Source: Oscillospiraceae bacterium (lineage in GTDB: Bacteria; Bacillota; Clostridia; Oscillospirales; Ruminococcaceae). From it: a stretch of 56,344 nucleotides of DNA. This document shows, piece by piece, positions 17,986 to 26,183 of the stretch. The translations under genes were made by a program, and so were the position numbers. How positions within the stretch are numbered: the stretch's first letter is position 1; each line of letters starts with the position of its first letter. A model generated the notes under the pieces. That model ran no database searches and had not been told where the DNA came from. It saw only the letters and a program-made list of their open reading frames with translations. Location of the stretch: contig JAHHTS010000005.1 of the NCBI GenBank assembly GCA_020024475.1, positions 1 to 56,344 of the forward strand, written 5' to 3'.

Positions 17986-19188
17986 TTATTTGCTACTTAC
18001 TAAGTTTTTAGCAACCTCAAAAGCACGCTGAACCTGAGGGTCCGATGACATAGGCAATGTATGAAATGATTCAATTGAAGGGTCCAATTCTTTTTCATAG
18101 TCAGGAATAAGACCTACATCATTATAGGAATCAGATGTAACTGGTGAAAGTTTTGCGACTGTAAGCTCAACACCACTACCATCAGGTAAGCGGAACATTT
18201 TTTGCAACGTTCCTTTTCCCATTGTAGTAGTACCTACTGTTTTTGCTCCAGAAACATCTTTAAGCATCATAGCAAACATTTCGCTAGCATAACCAGTACG
18301 TGAATTTGTTATCAACACTATAGGCAAATCTGTTGCAGATTTATTTGATGTATAAAGAACTTTTCTTTCTCCATCTTTATAAACTGCATACATCGTTGTA
18401 CCTTCTTTAAGTAAAACATCTGCAGCAGATGCAGCACTATCAAAATCTTTACTAATTGTATCTCTAATATCAATAACAAGACTTTTTGCACCAGAATCAG
18501 TAAGACTCTTTACAGCATAATCAAGTTCAGAAGCAGTTCTTTTTGTAAAAGCTGAAATTGAAATATATCCATATTCCTCTTCTTTCAAATAAGAGATTGA
18601 TGATGCGTCATATGCCTTATGGGTTAATGAAATCTGTTTTTCACTATTTTCATGCATATATGATATATCAACAGTAGTTCCAGAAACACCAGAAAGCATC
18701 TCATTGGCATTTTCTAATGACATACCTATTGTGCTAACTCCATTTATTGCTGTAATTTTATCACCTACAGCAATTCCCCGTACATCTGCCGGAGAATCTG
18801 TGTATACTTTATAAATTTTCATATAGCCACTATCTTCTCTTGACTTAATGAAATCAACACCAATTCCTATGATTTTACCATCCATAACAAGCTGATATTC
18901 CCCTACTTGATTAGACGTATAATATTTTGATTCTGAATCTCCTAATCCTTTTATATATCCAGCTGACATATTTTCCAAAACCTTGTTATACTCAACTGCT
19001 GTATAATAGTTTTGTCTTACGGATTTATCGATATCAGAAATTTTGTCATACATTATTTCTTTTTGACTTACTGAATCAACTTTAGCTTCAAAAATTTTTG
19101 AAGAAACAATCATTGTGAGGCAAAATGTAACTGTCATAGCCACAAAAATATAGCTGATTGCAGAACTTAAACTTATTTTCTTTTTCAT
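17986..19188 (-). CDS. S41 C-terminal processing peptidase (CtpA type)
   Basis: About 400 residues from the ATG at 19188; a GTG at 19203 would add five residues but has no ribosome site, whereas AAGAGG precedes the ATG. A signal-anchor helix (near residues 12-30) is followed by a PDZ domain (MSLENANEMLSG, VSGTTVDISY) and the S41 protease core. The nucleophile is the Ser of TGYASEMFAMML and the general base Lys is in TTMGKGTLQ. Such extracytoplasmic proteases trim or degrade envelope proteins. Being last in the FtsEX operon, right after an M23 hydrolase, it may process that hydrolase or its regulator; this is inference. Confidence 0.92.
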   Translation of the reverse strand: MKKKISLSSAISYIFVAMTVTFCLTMIVSSKIFEAKVDSVSQKEIMYDKISDIDKSVRQNYYTAVEYNKVLENMSAGYIKGLGDSESKYYTSNQVGEYQLVMDGKIIGIGVDFIKSREDSGYMKIYKVYTDSPADVRGIAVGDKITAINGVSTIGMSLENANEMLSGVSGTTVDISYMHENSEKQISLTHKAYDASSISYLKEEEYGYISISAFTKRTASELDYAVKSLTDSGAKSLVIDIRDTISKDFDSAASAADVLLKEGTTMYAVYKDGERKVLYTSNKSATDLPIVLITNSRTGYASEMFAMMLKDVSGAKTVGTTTMGKGTLQKMFRLPDGSGVELTVAKLSPVTSDSYNDVGLIPDYEKELDPSIESFHTLPMSSDPQVQRAFEVAKNLVSSK

Positions 19189-19205
19189 ATTCCTCTTTTC
19201 CACGG

Positions 19206-20384
19206 TTAGCGTTTAGGGCGTGTGCCCTGAACAAGCGGTTGAGGGTCAACCGGTGTCCCGTTAAGTCTTATTTCAAAATGAAGATGTGGCCCAGTAGAGT
19301 TACCAGTGGAACCAACAGTAGCTATCTGCTGTCCTTGTGTAACATAATCTCCAACACCAACAGACAATGAATTACAGTGTCCATAAAGGGTAAAGTTATT
19401 TCCGCCGTGATCAATAATAATATAGTTACCATAACCACGATTACTATAAACTGCTTTAGTAACTGTACCAGAGTTTGCAGCTACTATAGGTTGATTCGAA
19501 ATATATGACCAACCCTCTCCCCAACCTGTAGCAATATCTATGCCAATATGATTATCTGGTTTACCATAAAGTGTTCTCCACCCAAATGGTGAAGAAATAA
19601 ACCCGTTAGTAGGTACAGGCCATATCCATTCTCCTCCTACGAATTCACCTTGACTTGTTCCAAATTCTGCTTCCATTGCTTTTTTGGCTGCAATATATTC
19701 TTTGTAAACTTCCCGTTGAGTTTCTTTAGCCGCTTCACTTTGAGCCTCAGTATCAGATAGATTCCGATCAAGAACTTTCATATATCCAGCTAATTCAGAC
19801 TGCTTTTGTTCTAATGTACCTTGTTTTTCTACCAAACTATTTACAAGTTGCTGTATAGAAGCCTCTTCTTCTTCAATAGATCGTTTTTCTTCATCAAGAT
19901 GTTTTAACAACTCTGTATCTGCTACTGAAATCCTTTGCAAGGTATCTGTTGCAGTAAGTAGTTCAGAAAAGCTGTCAACTGACAAAAGTGTAGACAAAGG
20001 TCCATCATTTCTCATGACATACATAGCTTTTAATCTTTCCTTAAATAAGTCATCAGTTTTTACAATATCGGCTTTTTTAGCTTCTAATTCAAGCTGTTTT
20101 TTTGTTAATGACTCATTTGCAGATTTTATATCGCTATTAAGAATATTTATCTGCTTTTTTACTAAGTCAATTTGAGAATTAGCATTTTTTATAGCTGTTT
20201 CATGTTTCTTTTTCTGATTAGCCAAATCAGTAATTTCTTTATTGATCTTGTCAAGTTTTCCTTGTGCTTCTTCATAATCCTCTTTTGTACCTGCAGAAGC
20301 AACAATCGGAGAAATAAGTCCAACAGCCATTATACAAATAAAAATCCGGCAAAATATATTAAATATAACTTTTTTCTTTTTCAT
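19206..20384 (-). CDS. Coiled-coil M23 peptidoglycan hydrolase (EnvC/PcsB-like role)
   Basis: 392 residues. Signal peptide to about residue 30, a long coiled coil at about 35-235, then an M23 LytM domain at 255-380. Zinc ligands are all present: His279 and Asp283 (HIGID), His336 (YGHC), His367 and His369 (PHLHF). The architecture is that of hydrolases or hydrolase activators that FtsEX controls through the extracellular loop of FtsX (EnvC in E. coli, PcsB in streptococci, CwlO in Bacillus). Unlike EnvC it keeps all metal ligands, so it should be an active enzyme. It follows ftsX by 9 bases, which strongly supports the partnership. Confidence 0.93.
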   Translation of the reverse strand: MKKKKVIFNIFCRIFICIMAVGLISPIVASAGTKEDYEEAQGKLDKINKEITDLANQKKKHETAIKNANSQIDLVKKQINILNSDIKSANESLTKKQLELEAKKADIVKTDDLFKERLKAMYVMRNDGPLSTLLSVDSFSELLTATDTLQRISVADTELLKHLDEEKRSIEEEEASIQQLVNSLVEKQGTLEQKQSELAGYMKVLDRNLSDTEAQSEAAKETQREVYKEYIAAKKAMEAEFGTSQGEFVGGEWIWPVPTNGFISSPFGWRTLYGKPDNHIGIDIATGWGEGWSYISNQPIVAANSGTVTKAVYSNRGYGNYIIIDHGGNNFTLYGHCNSLSVGVGDYVTQGQQIATVGSTGNSTGPHLHFEIRLNGTPVDPQPLVQGTRPKR

Positions 20385-20393
20385 GTCAGCTCC

Positions 20394-21302
20394 TTAAACC
20401 TTAAGATATTTTCTCATTGATAATGCACTACCAACACCACCAATAATCCATCCAAACAGTATATAATATAAAGACATAATCAAAGCTATATCTTTGTAAG
20501 GCAGAACACATGAACTTAGTGTTGATATAAAGCCTGTAGCTTGTGTTGTAATATAATTATACAAATAAATATATCCTGCACTTATGACAACAAAAGTAAT
20601 TATTGCTGAAACAGTTCCTATGATTAATCCTTCAACAATAAAAGGCATTCTGATAAATCCATTTGTAGCACCTACAAATTTCATAATATTTATTTCTTTT
20701 CTTCTTGCAAAAACTGTAAGTCTTGTTGTGTTTGAAATAACAATCATACTTACCATAAATAAAATAAGAAGAATTGCAAACCCTGTATAATATGTAACAT
20801 TTTTAAGTGCAATAAGAACACCAGCTAATTCTGTAGGCGTAGAGACATAATCAACACCAGTCATTGATGAGAATCTGTTAGAAATCTGAGAAATGTTGGT
20901 TAAATCTTTGATATGTATTCTGAAAGATGCCGGAAGCGGATTATTATCTCCTTTATAGCCTTCTAGGAGTTGTCCATATTGTCCCATATACCCAATCTGT
21001 TCATTCAAAGCCTCTTCTTTAGACACAAATACGTATGAAGACACATCGCTGTCTTCCTTTATTTGTCTCTCCATGCTATCAATATCTTGTTTAGAAGCAT
21101 CATCTTTTAAGTAAATAACTATTTCATTTTGTTGTCCTAGAAATTTAACATAACTATTTACATTTAACACAACAGAACCACAAACTCCAACAAGCAGAAG
21201 GCAAGCACTAACAACTGCTACAGAAGCAACACTCATAATTCTATTGTTTTTAAAGTTGTTCCACCCTTGACTAAACAGATATTTAAAACTTGAAAAATTC
21301 AT
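20394..21302 (-). CDS. ftsX: Cell division permease-like protein FtsX
   Basis: 302 residues. Four membrane helices (about 21-43, 172-194, 222-246, 270-293) with a large extracellular loop between helices 1 and 2, the FtsX topology. The N-terminus SQGWNNFKNNRIMS and the region RRKEINIMKFVGATNGFIR are family signatures. It forms the membrane part of the FtsEX complex, which uses ATP in the cytoplasm to switch on cell-wall hydrolysis at the septum. Its ATG overlaps the ftsE stop by the four bases ATGA, indicating coupled translation, and the coiled-coil M23 hydrolase follows. Confidence 0.96.
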   Translation of the reverse strand: MNFSSFKYLFSQGWNNFKNNRIMSVASVAVVSACLLLVGVCGSVVLNVNSYVKFLGQQNEIVIYLKDDASKQDIDSMERQIKEDSDVSSYVFVSKEEALNEQIGYMGQYGQLLEGYKGDNNPLPASFRIHIKDLTNISQISNRFSSMTGVDYVSTPTELAGVLIALKNVTYYTGFAILLILFMVSMIVISNTTRLTVFARRKEINIMKFVGATNGFIRMPFIVEGLIIGTVSAIITFVVISAGYIYLYNYITTQATGFISTLSSCVLPYKDIALIMSLYYILFGWIIGGVGSALSMRKYLKV

Positions 21303-21979
21303 ATACCTGCCACCTTTCCCACAGTGTCATTAACAATAACACCACTGCGCATTTCAATTATGCGTTTTGCGTATTTTTTTGCCAGGTCATGTTCATGTGT
21401 AACAACTAAAACCGTTGTGCCTGTGCTGTTTATAGCTTTCAACAATTCCATAATTTCAATAGAAAGCCGTGGATCTATATTACCAGTAGGTTCGTCTGCA
21501 ATCACAAGATCTGGGTTATGAACCAAAGCCCTAGCCAAAGCAACACGCTGTTGTTCACCACCAGAAAGTTGTGCCGGTAATTTATCAGATTTACCAGCAA
21601 GCCCAACAAGATTAAGAATATACGGAACTCTTCTTTTTATTTCCTTTTCATCTATGTTAGTAACTCGCATAGCAAACGCAATGTTCTCATAAGCTGTAAG
21701 GGTAGGAATAAGTCTAAAGTCTTGGAAAACAACGCCTAATGTTCGGCGCATATAAGGAATATCCTTTTCTTTTATTTTTGATAAATTGTATCCATTTACA
21801 ATAACTTCACCTTTTGTAGCTTTTTCTTCACGAAGCATAAGCTTCAAAAACGTACTTTTACCAGCACCTGAATGTCCCAATACAAATACGAACTCACCTT
21901 TATCAATATGAACATTGACATCTTTTAAGGCTGTTATTTTAGGCTCGTAAACCTTAGTTACATGTTTAAAGTCTATCAT
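21299..21979 (-). CDS. ftsE: Cell division ATP-binding protein FtsE
   Basis: 226 residues from the ATG at 21979. An in-frame TTG at 21991 would extend it, but that TTG is part of the ribosome site TTGAGG. ABC ATPase with Walker A GHSGAGKSTFLKL, signature LSGGEQQRVALARAL and Walker B LVIADEPTGN. The N-terminal MIDFKHVTKVY is typical of FtsE. Cytoplasmic partner of FtsX; first gene of the four-gene operon ftsE-ftsX-M23 hydrolase-ctpA. Confidence 0.96.
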   Translation of the reverse strand: MIDFKHVTKVYEPKITALKDVNVHIDKGEFVFVLGHSGAGKSTFLKLMLREEKATKGEVIVNGYNLSKIKEKDIPYMRRTLGVVFQDFRLIPTLTAYENIAFAMRVTNIDEKEIKRRVPYILNLVGLAGKSDKLPAQLSGGEQQRVALARALVHNPDLVIADEPTGNIDPRLSIEIMELLKAINSTGTTVLVVTHEHDLAKKYAKRIIEMRSGVIVNDTVGKVAGI

Positions 21980-22012
21980 TTTTATCCTCAATACTTTTTA
22001 TATAATTAGAAA

Positions 22013-22053
22013 ACCGCCCTTATTATGTAATATAAAATACATTTAAGGGCGGT
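22013..22053 (-). terminator. Terminator between the PucR-type regulator and ftsE
   Basis: ACCGCCCTTA (22013-22022) pairs with TAAGGGCGGT (22044-22053); the 21-base loop contains a further ATGTA/TACAT pairing. Minus-strand sequence continues with TTTTC. It separates the regulator transcript from ftsE. Confidence 0.8.
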
Positions 22054-22058
22054 GTAAA

Positions 22059-23144
22059 TTAAAATTTTTCCTGACTTGACTGGAGATATTTCTTAACCAT
22101 CAAAGCTACCTTGAAAACAATAGCATCGTCAAATTCCCTTAAATCCAAACCGGTAATTTTTCTGATTTTCTCAAGTCGGTAAACAAGTGTGTTTCTATGA
22201 ACAAACAAACCGCGTGAAGTTTCACTTACATTTAGATTGTTCTCGAAAAAGCTCTGAATTGTAAACAATGTTTCCTGATCTAAGCTGTCGATCGAGCCTT
22301 GCTTAAATACCTCTTTTAAAAACATTTCACATAATGTAGTTGGCAACTGGTAAATAAGACGAGCAATACCCAAGTTCTCATAATTAACAATTGTTTTTTC
22401 TGTATCAAAAACTTTTCCAACTTCAAGAGCAATCTGTGCTTCTTTAAATGAAGATGCAAGATCTTTTATATTTGTTACCTGTGTACCAATGCCAACTGTT
22501 GCTTTGATGTAATATTCAACATTTAGTGTATCAACAATTGAAGCTGCAAGTTTTTCAATATCTTTTGTTTCGATTCCTTTTTTTAATTCTTTAATAAGAA
22601 CTGTATCATTTTCACTTGTATCGAAAACAAAATCTTTTTGCTTATCAGGAAAAAGATTTTGAACAACATCAAATGTTGACATATCCTTTTGCTGTTCAAC
22701 ACGAATAATTAGGACAACTCTTGGAATATCTGTCACAAAATGCATTTCTCTTGCCTTAGCATAAATATCCCCAGGCATAATGTTATCCATTACAACATTT
22801 TTAACAAAATTAAGTCTGTCAAATTTTTCATCATGGAATTGTTTTAGGCTCTGCAACGAAATTGCAGTTATGCAAGCAAATTTATCTGCCATTTCATCAC
22901 TGCCTTCTACGAAAACATAAAAGTCATTTCTCTTTGAATTTGTTACACCTTTAAATGTATATCCATTACGGACAAAAGACCGGCTGTTAGACATTCTCTC
23001 TGTCTGAACACCATCCTTAATAGTGTCTATCTGACTTAAATCGCTACAAGCGACTACAACGCCCATTTCATCAGTTACACCCATAGTTCTACCTACGGCA
23101 TCTTTCATCTGATAAATGACGCCCTGAAACATCCTGTTTGACAT
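22059..23144 (-). CDS. PucR/CdaR-type transcriptional regulator
   Basis: 361 residues. The C-terminus is the helix-turn-helix of the PucR/CdaR (HTH_30) family: NLNVSETSRGLFVHRNTLVYR followed by EKIRKITGLDLREFDDAI (split here). The middle part resembles a degenerate GGDEF-like regulatory domain of the family. The N-terminal 150 residues are probably a ligand-sensing domain with no motif I can name. PucR-family proteins respond to small metabolites. It lies just upstream of ftsE with a terminator between. Two near-identical 17-base direct repeats sit in its promoter region (23177-23225), suggesting autoregulation. Confidence 0.88.
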   Translation of the reverse strand: MSNRMFQGVIYQMKDAVGRTMGVTDEMGVVVACSDLSQIDTIKDGVQTERMSNSRSFVRNGYTFKGVTNSKRNDFYVFVEGSDEMADKFACITAISLQSLKQFHDEKFDRLNFVKNVVMDNIMPGDIYAKAREMHFVTDIPRVVLIIRVEQQKDMSTFDVVQNLFPDKQKDFVFDTSENDTVLIKELKKGIETKDIEKLAASIVDTLNVEYYIKATVGIGTQVTNIKDLASSFKEAQIALEVGKVFDTEKTIVNYENLGIARLIYQLPTTLCEMFLKEVFKQGSIDSLDQETLFTIQSFFENNLNVSETSRGLFVHRNTLVYRLEKIRKITGLDLREFDDAIVFKVALMVKKYLQSSQEKF

Positions 23145-23176
23145 ACTGAACTCCTATAAATTAAATAATCTATTGT

Positions 23177-23225
23177 TATTTTACACAACAGTTATGACTA
23201 ATCATTTATATTTTACACAATAGTT
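23177..23225 (-). repeat. Tandem direct repeats upstream of the PucR-type gene
   Basis: TATTTTACACAACAGTT (23177-23193) and TATTTTACACAATAGTT (23209-23225) on the plus strand: 17 bases with one mismatch, 32 bases apart centre to centre, about three helical turns. They begin 33 bases upstream of the regulator's ATG and are good candidates for its own operator sites. Confidence 0.6.
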
Positions 23226-23337
23226 TTATAAAATGCAACATTTTTTTACAATTTTTTAATGTTTTTTATGTGCAAAATATAAAAATATATATTCAAACAC
23301 GATAAATATATTATAAAATATAAATGTGTTCCTTTTT

Positions 23338-24063
23338 TTAATTTTTTGTAAATTTCGAATTGGTAATTTGTGCAAGCTGTACAGATGACAGCTTTTTATA
23401 TTCTCCAGGTTTTAGTTGATCATCTAGCCGTAAATTTCCTATTGATATACGATGAAGAGAATTTACACCAATATCAAAAACTCCTAACATTCTTTTAATT
23501 TGGTGATAAACGCCTTGATGTAAAATAATAATTGCTGTATATTTATCTTCTTGTGGAATAATAGTAGCTGTTTTCATAGTCTTTCCATCAGCAAGAGTTA
23601 CACCATTCTTAAAAGCCTCTATAACTTCATCTGTAATGGGACTATCTACCGTTACCATATATGTTTTAGGAACATGGTTCTTTGGACTCAAAATATCGTG
23701 TGCAAATTGTCCATCATCTGTTATCAATACAAAGCCTGTACTAGTTTTGTCTAAACGGCCTGCAGGAAAAAGGTTTCGTCGCGGAAAATCATCTTTTATC
23801 AAATCTATAACAGTAATATCATTTTTATCTGTGGAAGCACTTACAACTCCCTCTGGCTTATTTAGCATAATATATACAAACTTCTCACTAATTAAACCTT
23901 TACCGTTTGCCCTTATATCATCTTTATCTGTATCAACCTTTTTATCGCCTTTTTTTACAACTATTCCATTAACAGTTACGGATGATTTGGCAAGGAGTTT
24001 TTTAGCATCTTGTCGTGAAATAGCGAGGCTTTCACTTAAAAGCTTGTCCAGTCTCGTTTGCAT
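23338..24063 (-). CDS. RsuA/RluB-family pseudouridine synthase
   Basis: 241 residues. N-terminal S4 domain (MQTRLDKLLSESLAISRQDA) followed by the RsuA-type catalytic domain with the nucleophile Asp105 in GRLDKTSTGFVL. Other motifs: MLNKPEGVVSAS, QGVYHQIKRML and LHRISIGNL. It makes pseudouridine in rRNA; length and S4 domain suit RsuA (16S position 516) or an RluB/F type, which I cannot separate. AAGGAG precedes the ATG. Confidence 0.92.
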   Translation of the reverse strand: MQTRLDKLLSESLAISRQDAKKLLAKSSVTVNGIVVKKGDKKVDTDKDDIRANGKGLISEKFVYIMLNKPEGVVSASTDKNDITVIDLIKDDFPRRNLFPAGRLDKTSTGFVLITDDGQFAHDILSPKNHVPKTYMVTVDSPITDEVIEAFKNGVTLADGKTMKTATIIPQEDKYTAIIILHQGVYHQIKRMLGVFDIGVNSLHRISIGNLRLDDQLKPGEYKKLSSVQLAQITNSKFTKN

Positions 24064-24085
24064 ATATACATCTCCTTTGTTTATG

Positions 24086-24123
24086 TCATAAAGCGAAGGG
24101 ATTATAGTCTCTTCGCTTTATGA
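24086..24123 (-). terminator. 13-bp inverted repeat between the DUF4830 gene and rsuA
   Basis: TCATAAAGCGAAG (24086-24098) and CTTCGCTTTATGA (24111-24123), perfect over 13 bases with a 12-base loop. It lies after the DUF4830 stop and 22 bases before the rsuA-type ATG. No T run follows, so it may be a weak terminator, an mRNA end-stabiliser or a leader structure of the next gene. Confidence 0.45.
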
Positions 24124-24184
24124 TAAATTAGTTAAATTTTTATAATTCATTATTTTATCATATTTTAATAGATAAATAAACCTA

Positions 24185-24685
24185 TTATCCAAGAATATCT
24201 CCCCGGATACTATTTTTTTGTAGTGGATGGGCAGTTCCTTCGGGATGTTGTAATAGATATGCACCTATCAATTTATCTTTTTTTATAAGTAATACCGCTG
24301 TTGCAGTTTTATCCTTAACATCATAATCCGTTATAGCAAAAGTCCATTTATTTACCTTGTCATTCTTATATTTTTCCAAAGATAAATTATCTGTTTTATT
24401 TATTTTCCGATTGAAATTTTCAAACTCTGCATCAAATTTTTTAGGTATCCTTACTTCTTTAACTTGTGCGGACTGCAAATCAACTGTATAGCCTTTAGAA
24501 ATAATATACTCTGCCATTTCTTGTGTCGTTTTCATTTTCAAATTAACTTTTGAGCCTGTGCCCGTTTCTTGATTTTTGAAAAATAAATTCTTCACACCAA
24601 ATCCTATTCCAACTAAAAAAGCTACCACAATTATTGCAGATACAACTTTGCCACTTTTCTTTTTGTTTAATGTCAGAACGAACAT
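24185..24685 (-). CDS. DUF4830-type membrane-anchored protein
   Basis: 166 residues. Residues 1-12 are basic and cytoplasmic, followed by one membrane helix (about 16-33). The remainder outside has the DUF4830 pattern: a segment on a protein position in time EYIISKGYTVD, the central VRIPKKFDAEFENFNR and a later DKLIGAYLLQHPEGTAHPL. DUF4830 proteins are common in Clostridia and have no known function. GGAGG precedes the ATG. It stands alone upstream of the pseudouridine synthase and is separated from it by an inverted repeat. Confidence 0.7.
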   Translation of the reverse strand: MFVLTLNKKKSGKVVSAIIVVAFLVGIGFGVKNLFFKNQETGTGSKVNLKMKTTQEMAEYIISKGYTVDLQSAQVKEVRIPKKFDAEFENFNRKINKTDNLSLEKYKNDKVNKWTFAITDYDVKDKTATAVLLIKKDKLIGAYLLQHPEGTAHPLQKNSIRGDILG

Positions 24686-24847
24686 TTTCCTCCCCCTTTT
24701 ATGGAAAAATTAGTAATTAAATAGGCAAAACAATGCACTTTTGCTAATGCTGTTTAATAATTTTTATGCTGATATACAAAAAAATATAACAACACTTTAA
24801 TTTATAAATTATAATGATAAAATATAGAAAGAAACGAGGTGTACTTT

Positions 24848-25618
24848 ATGATTTTATGTTTTGACATAGGAAATACGGATATAGATGTAGGTGTTTTTGA
24901 AAATGATATTCACACATCCAGCTTTTCTATTCCATATGAAAAAGCCCTTTCATGTTGGGACTATATTCCGGTAATAAAAAAAAGTCTAAAAAATAATAGA
25001 ATAAATATAGCGGATGTAGAAGCTTGTGTTTTATGCAGTGTAGTTCACAACACAACTCAAGGTGTATTTATGGCTCTTGAAAATATTTTTGGTTATGAGC
25101 CCCTTCTATTTAAAAACGATAATATATCTGATATGAAAGTGCGAATTGGGAATCCTCAAGAGGTTGGTGTAGACATTATAGCTTCTTGCTTTGCAGTAAA
25201 GCATATATACAATACGCCAGCTATTGTAATAGATATGGGCACTGCTACAACAATTACAGCTATGGATAAAGAAGGAGCTTTACTAGGTGTAAGCATTCTT
25301 CCTGGCGTCATAACTGAACTTAAAGCCCTTCACGATAGAACAGGCCTACCTATTGACGAAAGTTTAACTCCGCCGCCAAAAGTAATAGGTACAAATACCG
25401 CCGATAGCATCGCAAGTGGAATTGTTTACGGAAGTGCTTATTGCATGGATGGTATGATACGAGGGTTTGAAAAAGAGATAGGCGAAAAATGCCATGTTTA
25501 TGCAACAGGTGGAATTTCGAAAGTTATAATGCCTTTATGTGAAAGTGAATGCATGATAAATAATGATTTGCTTGTTGAAGGCCTCTATATGTACTACAAA
25601 TTTTCATCGCATAAATAG
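24848..25618 (+). CDS. coaX: Type III pantothenate kinase
   Basis: 256 residues from the ATG at 24848; a GTG at 24839 overlaps the ribosome site (GAGG, 24836-24839) and is rejected. First step of coenzyme A synthesis: phosphorylates pantothenate; this type is insensitive to CoA feedback. Motifs of the ASKHA fold: CFDIGNTD with Asp6, VVHNTT, VGVDIIAS (normally GxDR), VIDMGTATTITAM and ATGGIS. In most CoaX proteins the third motif reads GADR; here GVDI replaces it, though the rest is intact. It is followed by a cyclophilin gene with its own promoter. Confidence 0.88.
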   Translation: MILCFDIGNTDIDVGVFENDIHTSSFSIPYEKALSCWDYIPVIKKSLKNNRINIADVEACVLCSVVHNTTQGVFMALENIFGYEPLLFKNDNISDMKVRIGNPQEVGVDIIASCFAVKHIYNTPAIVIDMGTATTITAMDKEGALLGVSILPGVITELKALHDRTGLPIDESLTPPPKVIGTNTADSIASGIVYGSAYCMDGMIRGFEKEIGEKCHVYATGGISKVIMPLCESECMINNDLLVEGLYMYYKFSSHK

Positions 25619-25619
25619 T

Positions 25620-25648
25620 TTGATTTAATAACATATTTAGTTTATAAT
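25620..25648 (+). promoter_or_regulatory. Promoter of the cyclophilin gene
   Basis: TTGATT (25620-25625), 17-base spacer, TATAAT (25643-25648), then AAGGAG at 25668-25673 before the ATG at 25684. Confidence 0.6.
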
Positions 25649-25683
25649 ATGAATATCTTATATATTTAAGGAGATTTACTGAT

Positions 25684-26154
25684 ATGGTAGTTATTACAAT
25701 GGATACAGGCGAAAAAATAAAAATTGAACTTTATCCTGATATCGCACCAGAAACATGCGAAAACTTTGAAAAACTTGTTAAAGATGGTTTCTATAATGGT
25801 CTTACTTTTCATCGTGTAATACCAGGATTTATGATTCAAGGAGGTTGCCCTAAGGGTAACGGCACTGGTGGTCCAGGTTGGACAATCAAAGGTGAATTCT
25901 CTTCCAACGGTTTCAAAAACGATTTGAAGCATGAAAGAGGCGTTATTTCAATGGCAAGAACTTCTGCTCCTAACTCTGCAGGAAGTCAGTTCTTTATTAT
26001 GCATCAAGATGCACCACATCTTGACGGTCAGTATGCAGCTTTTGGTAAAGTTGTTGAAGGAATGGACACAGTTGATAGAATTGCAGCTGTTCGTACAGGT
26101 TGGGCAGATAAACCAGTTGAGCCTGTTGTTATGAAATCTGTTGTTATCGAATAA
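25684..26154 (+). CDS. Cyclophilin-type peptidyl-prolyl cis-trans isomerase
   Basis: 156 residues, single cytoplasmic cyclophilin domain without signal peptide. Catalytic region FHRVIPGFMIQGG contains the key Arg; further motifs are MARTSAPNSAGSQFFI, the DGQYAAFGKVVEGM stretch and the acidic start KIELYPDIAPETCENF. It speeds prolyl isomerisation during protein folding. Own promoter upstream and terminator downstream indicate a single-gene transcript. Confidence 0.95.
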   Translation: MVVITMDTGEKIKIELYPDIAPETCENFEKLVKDGFYNGLTFHRVIPGFMIQGGCPKGNGTGGPGWTIKGEFSSNGFKNDLKHERGVISMARTSAPNSAGSQFFIMHQDAPHLDGQYAAFGKVVEGMDTVDRIAAVRTGWADKPVEPVVMKSVVIE

Positions 26155-26157
26155 CAT

Positions 26158-26183
26158 AAAAGCCACGCATAAGCGTGGCTTTT
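26158..26183 (+). terminator. Terminator of the cyclophilin gene
   Basis: AAAAGCCACGC, loop ATAA, GCGTGGCTTTT (26158-26183), with a T-rich tail. Confidence 0.93.
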
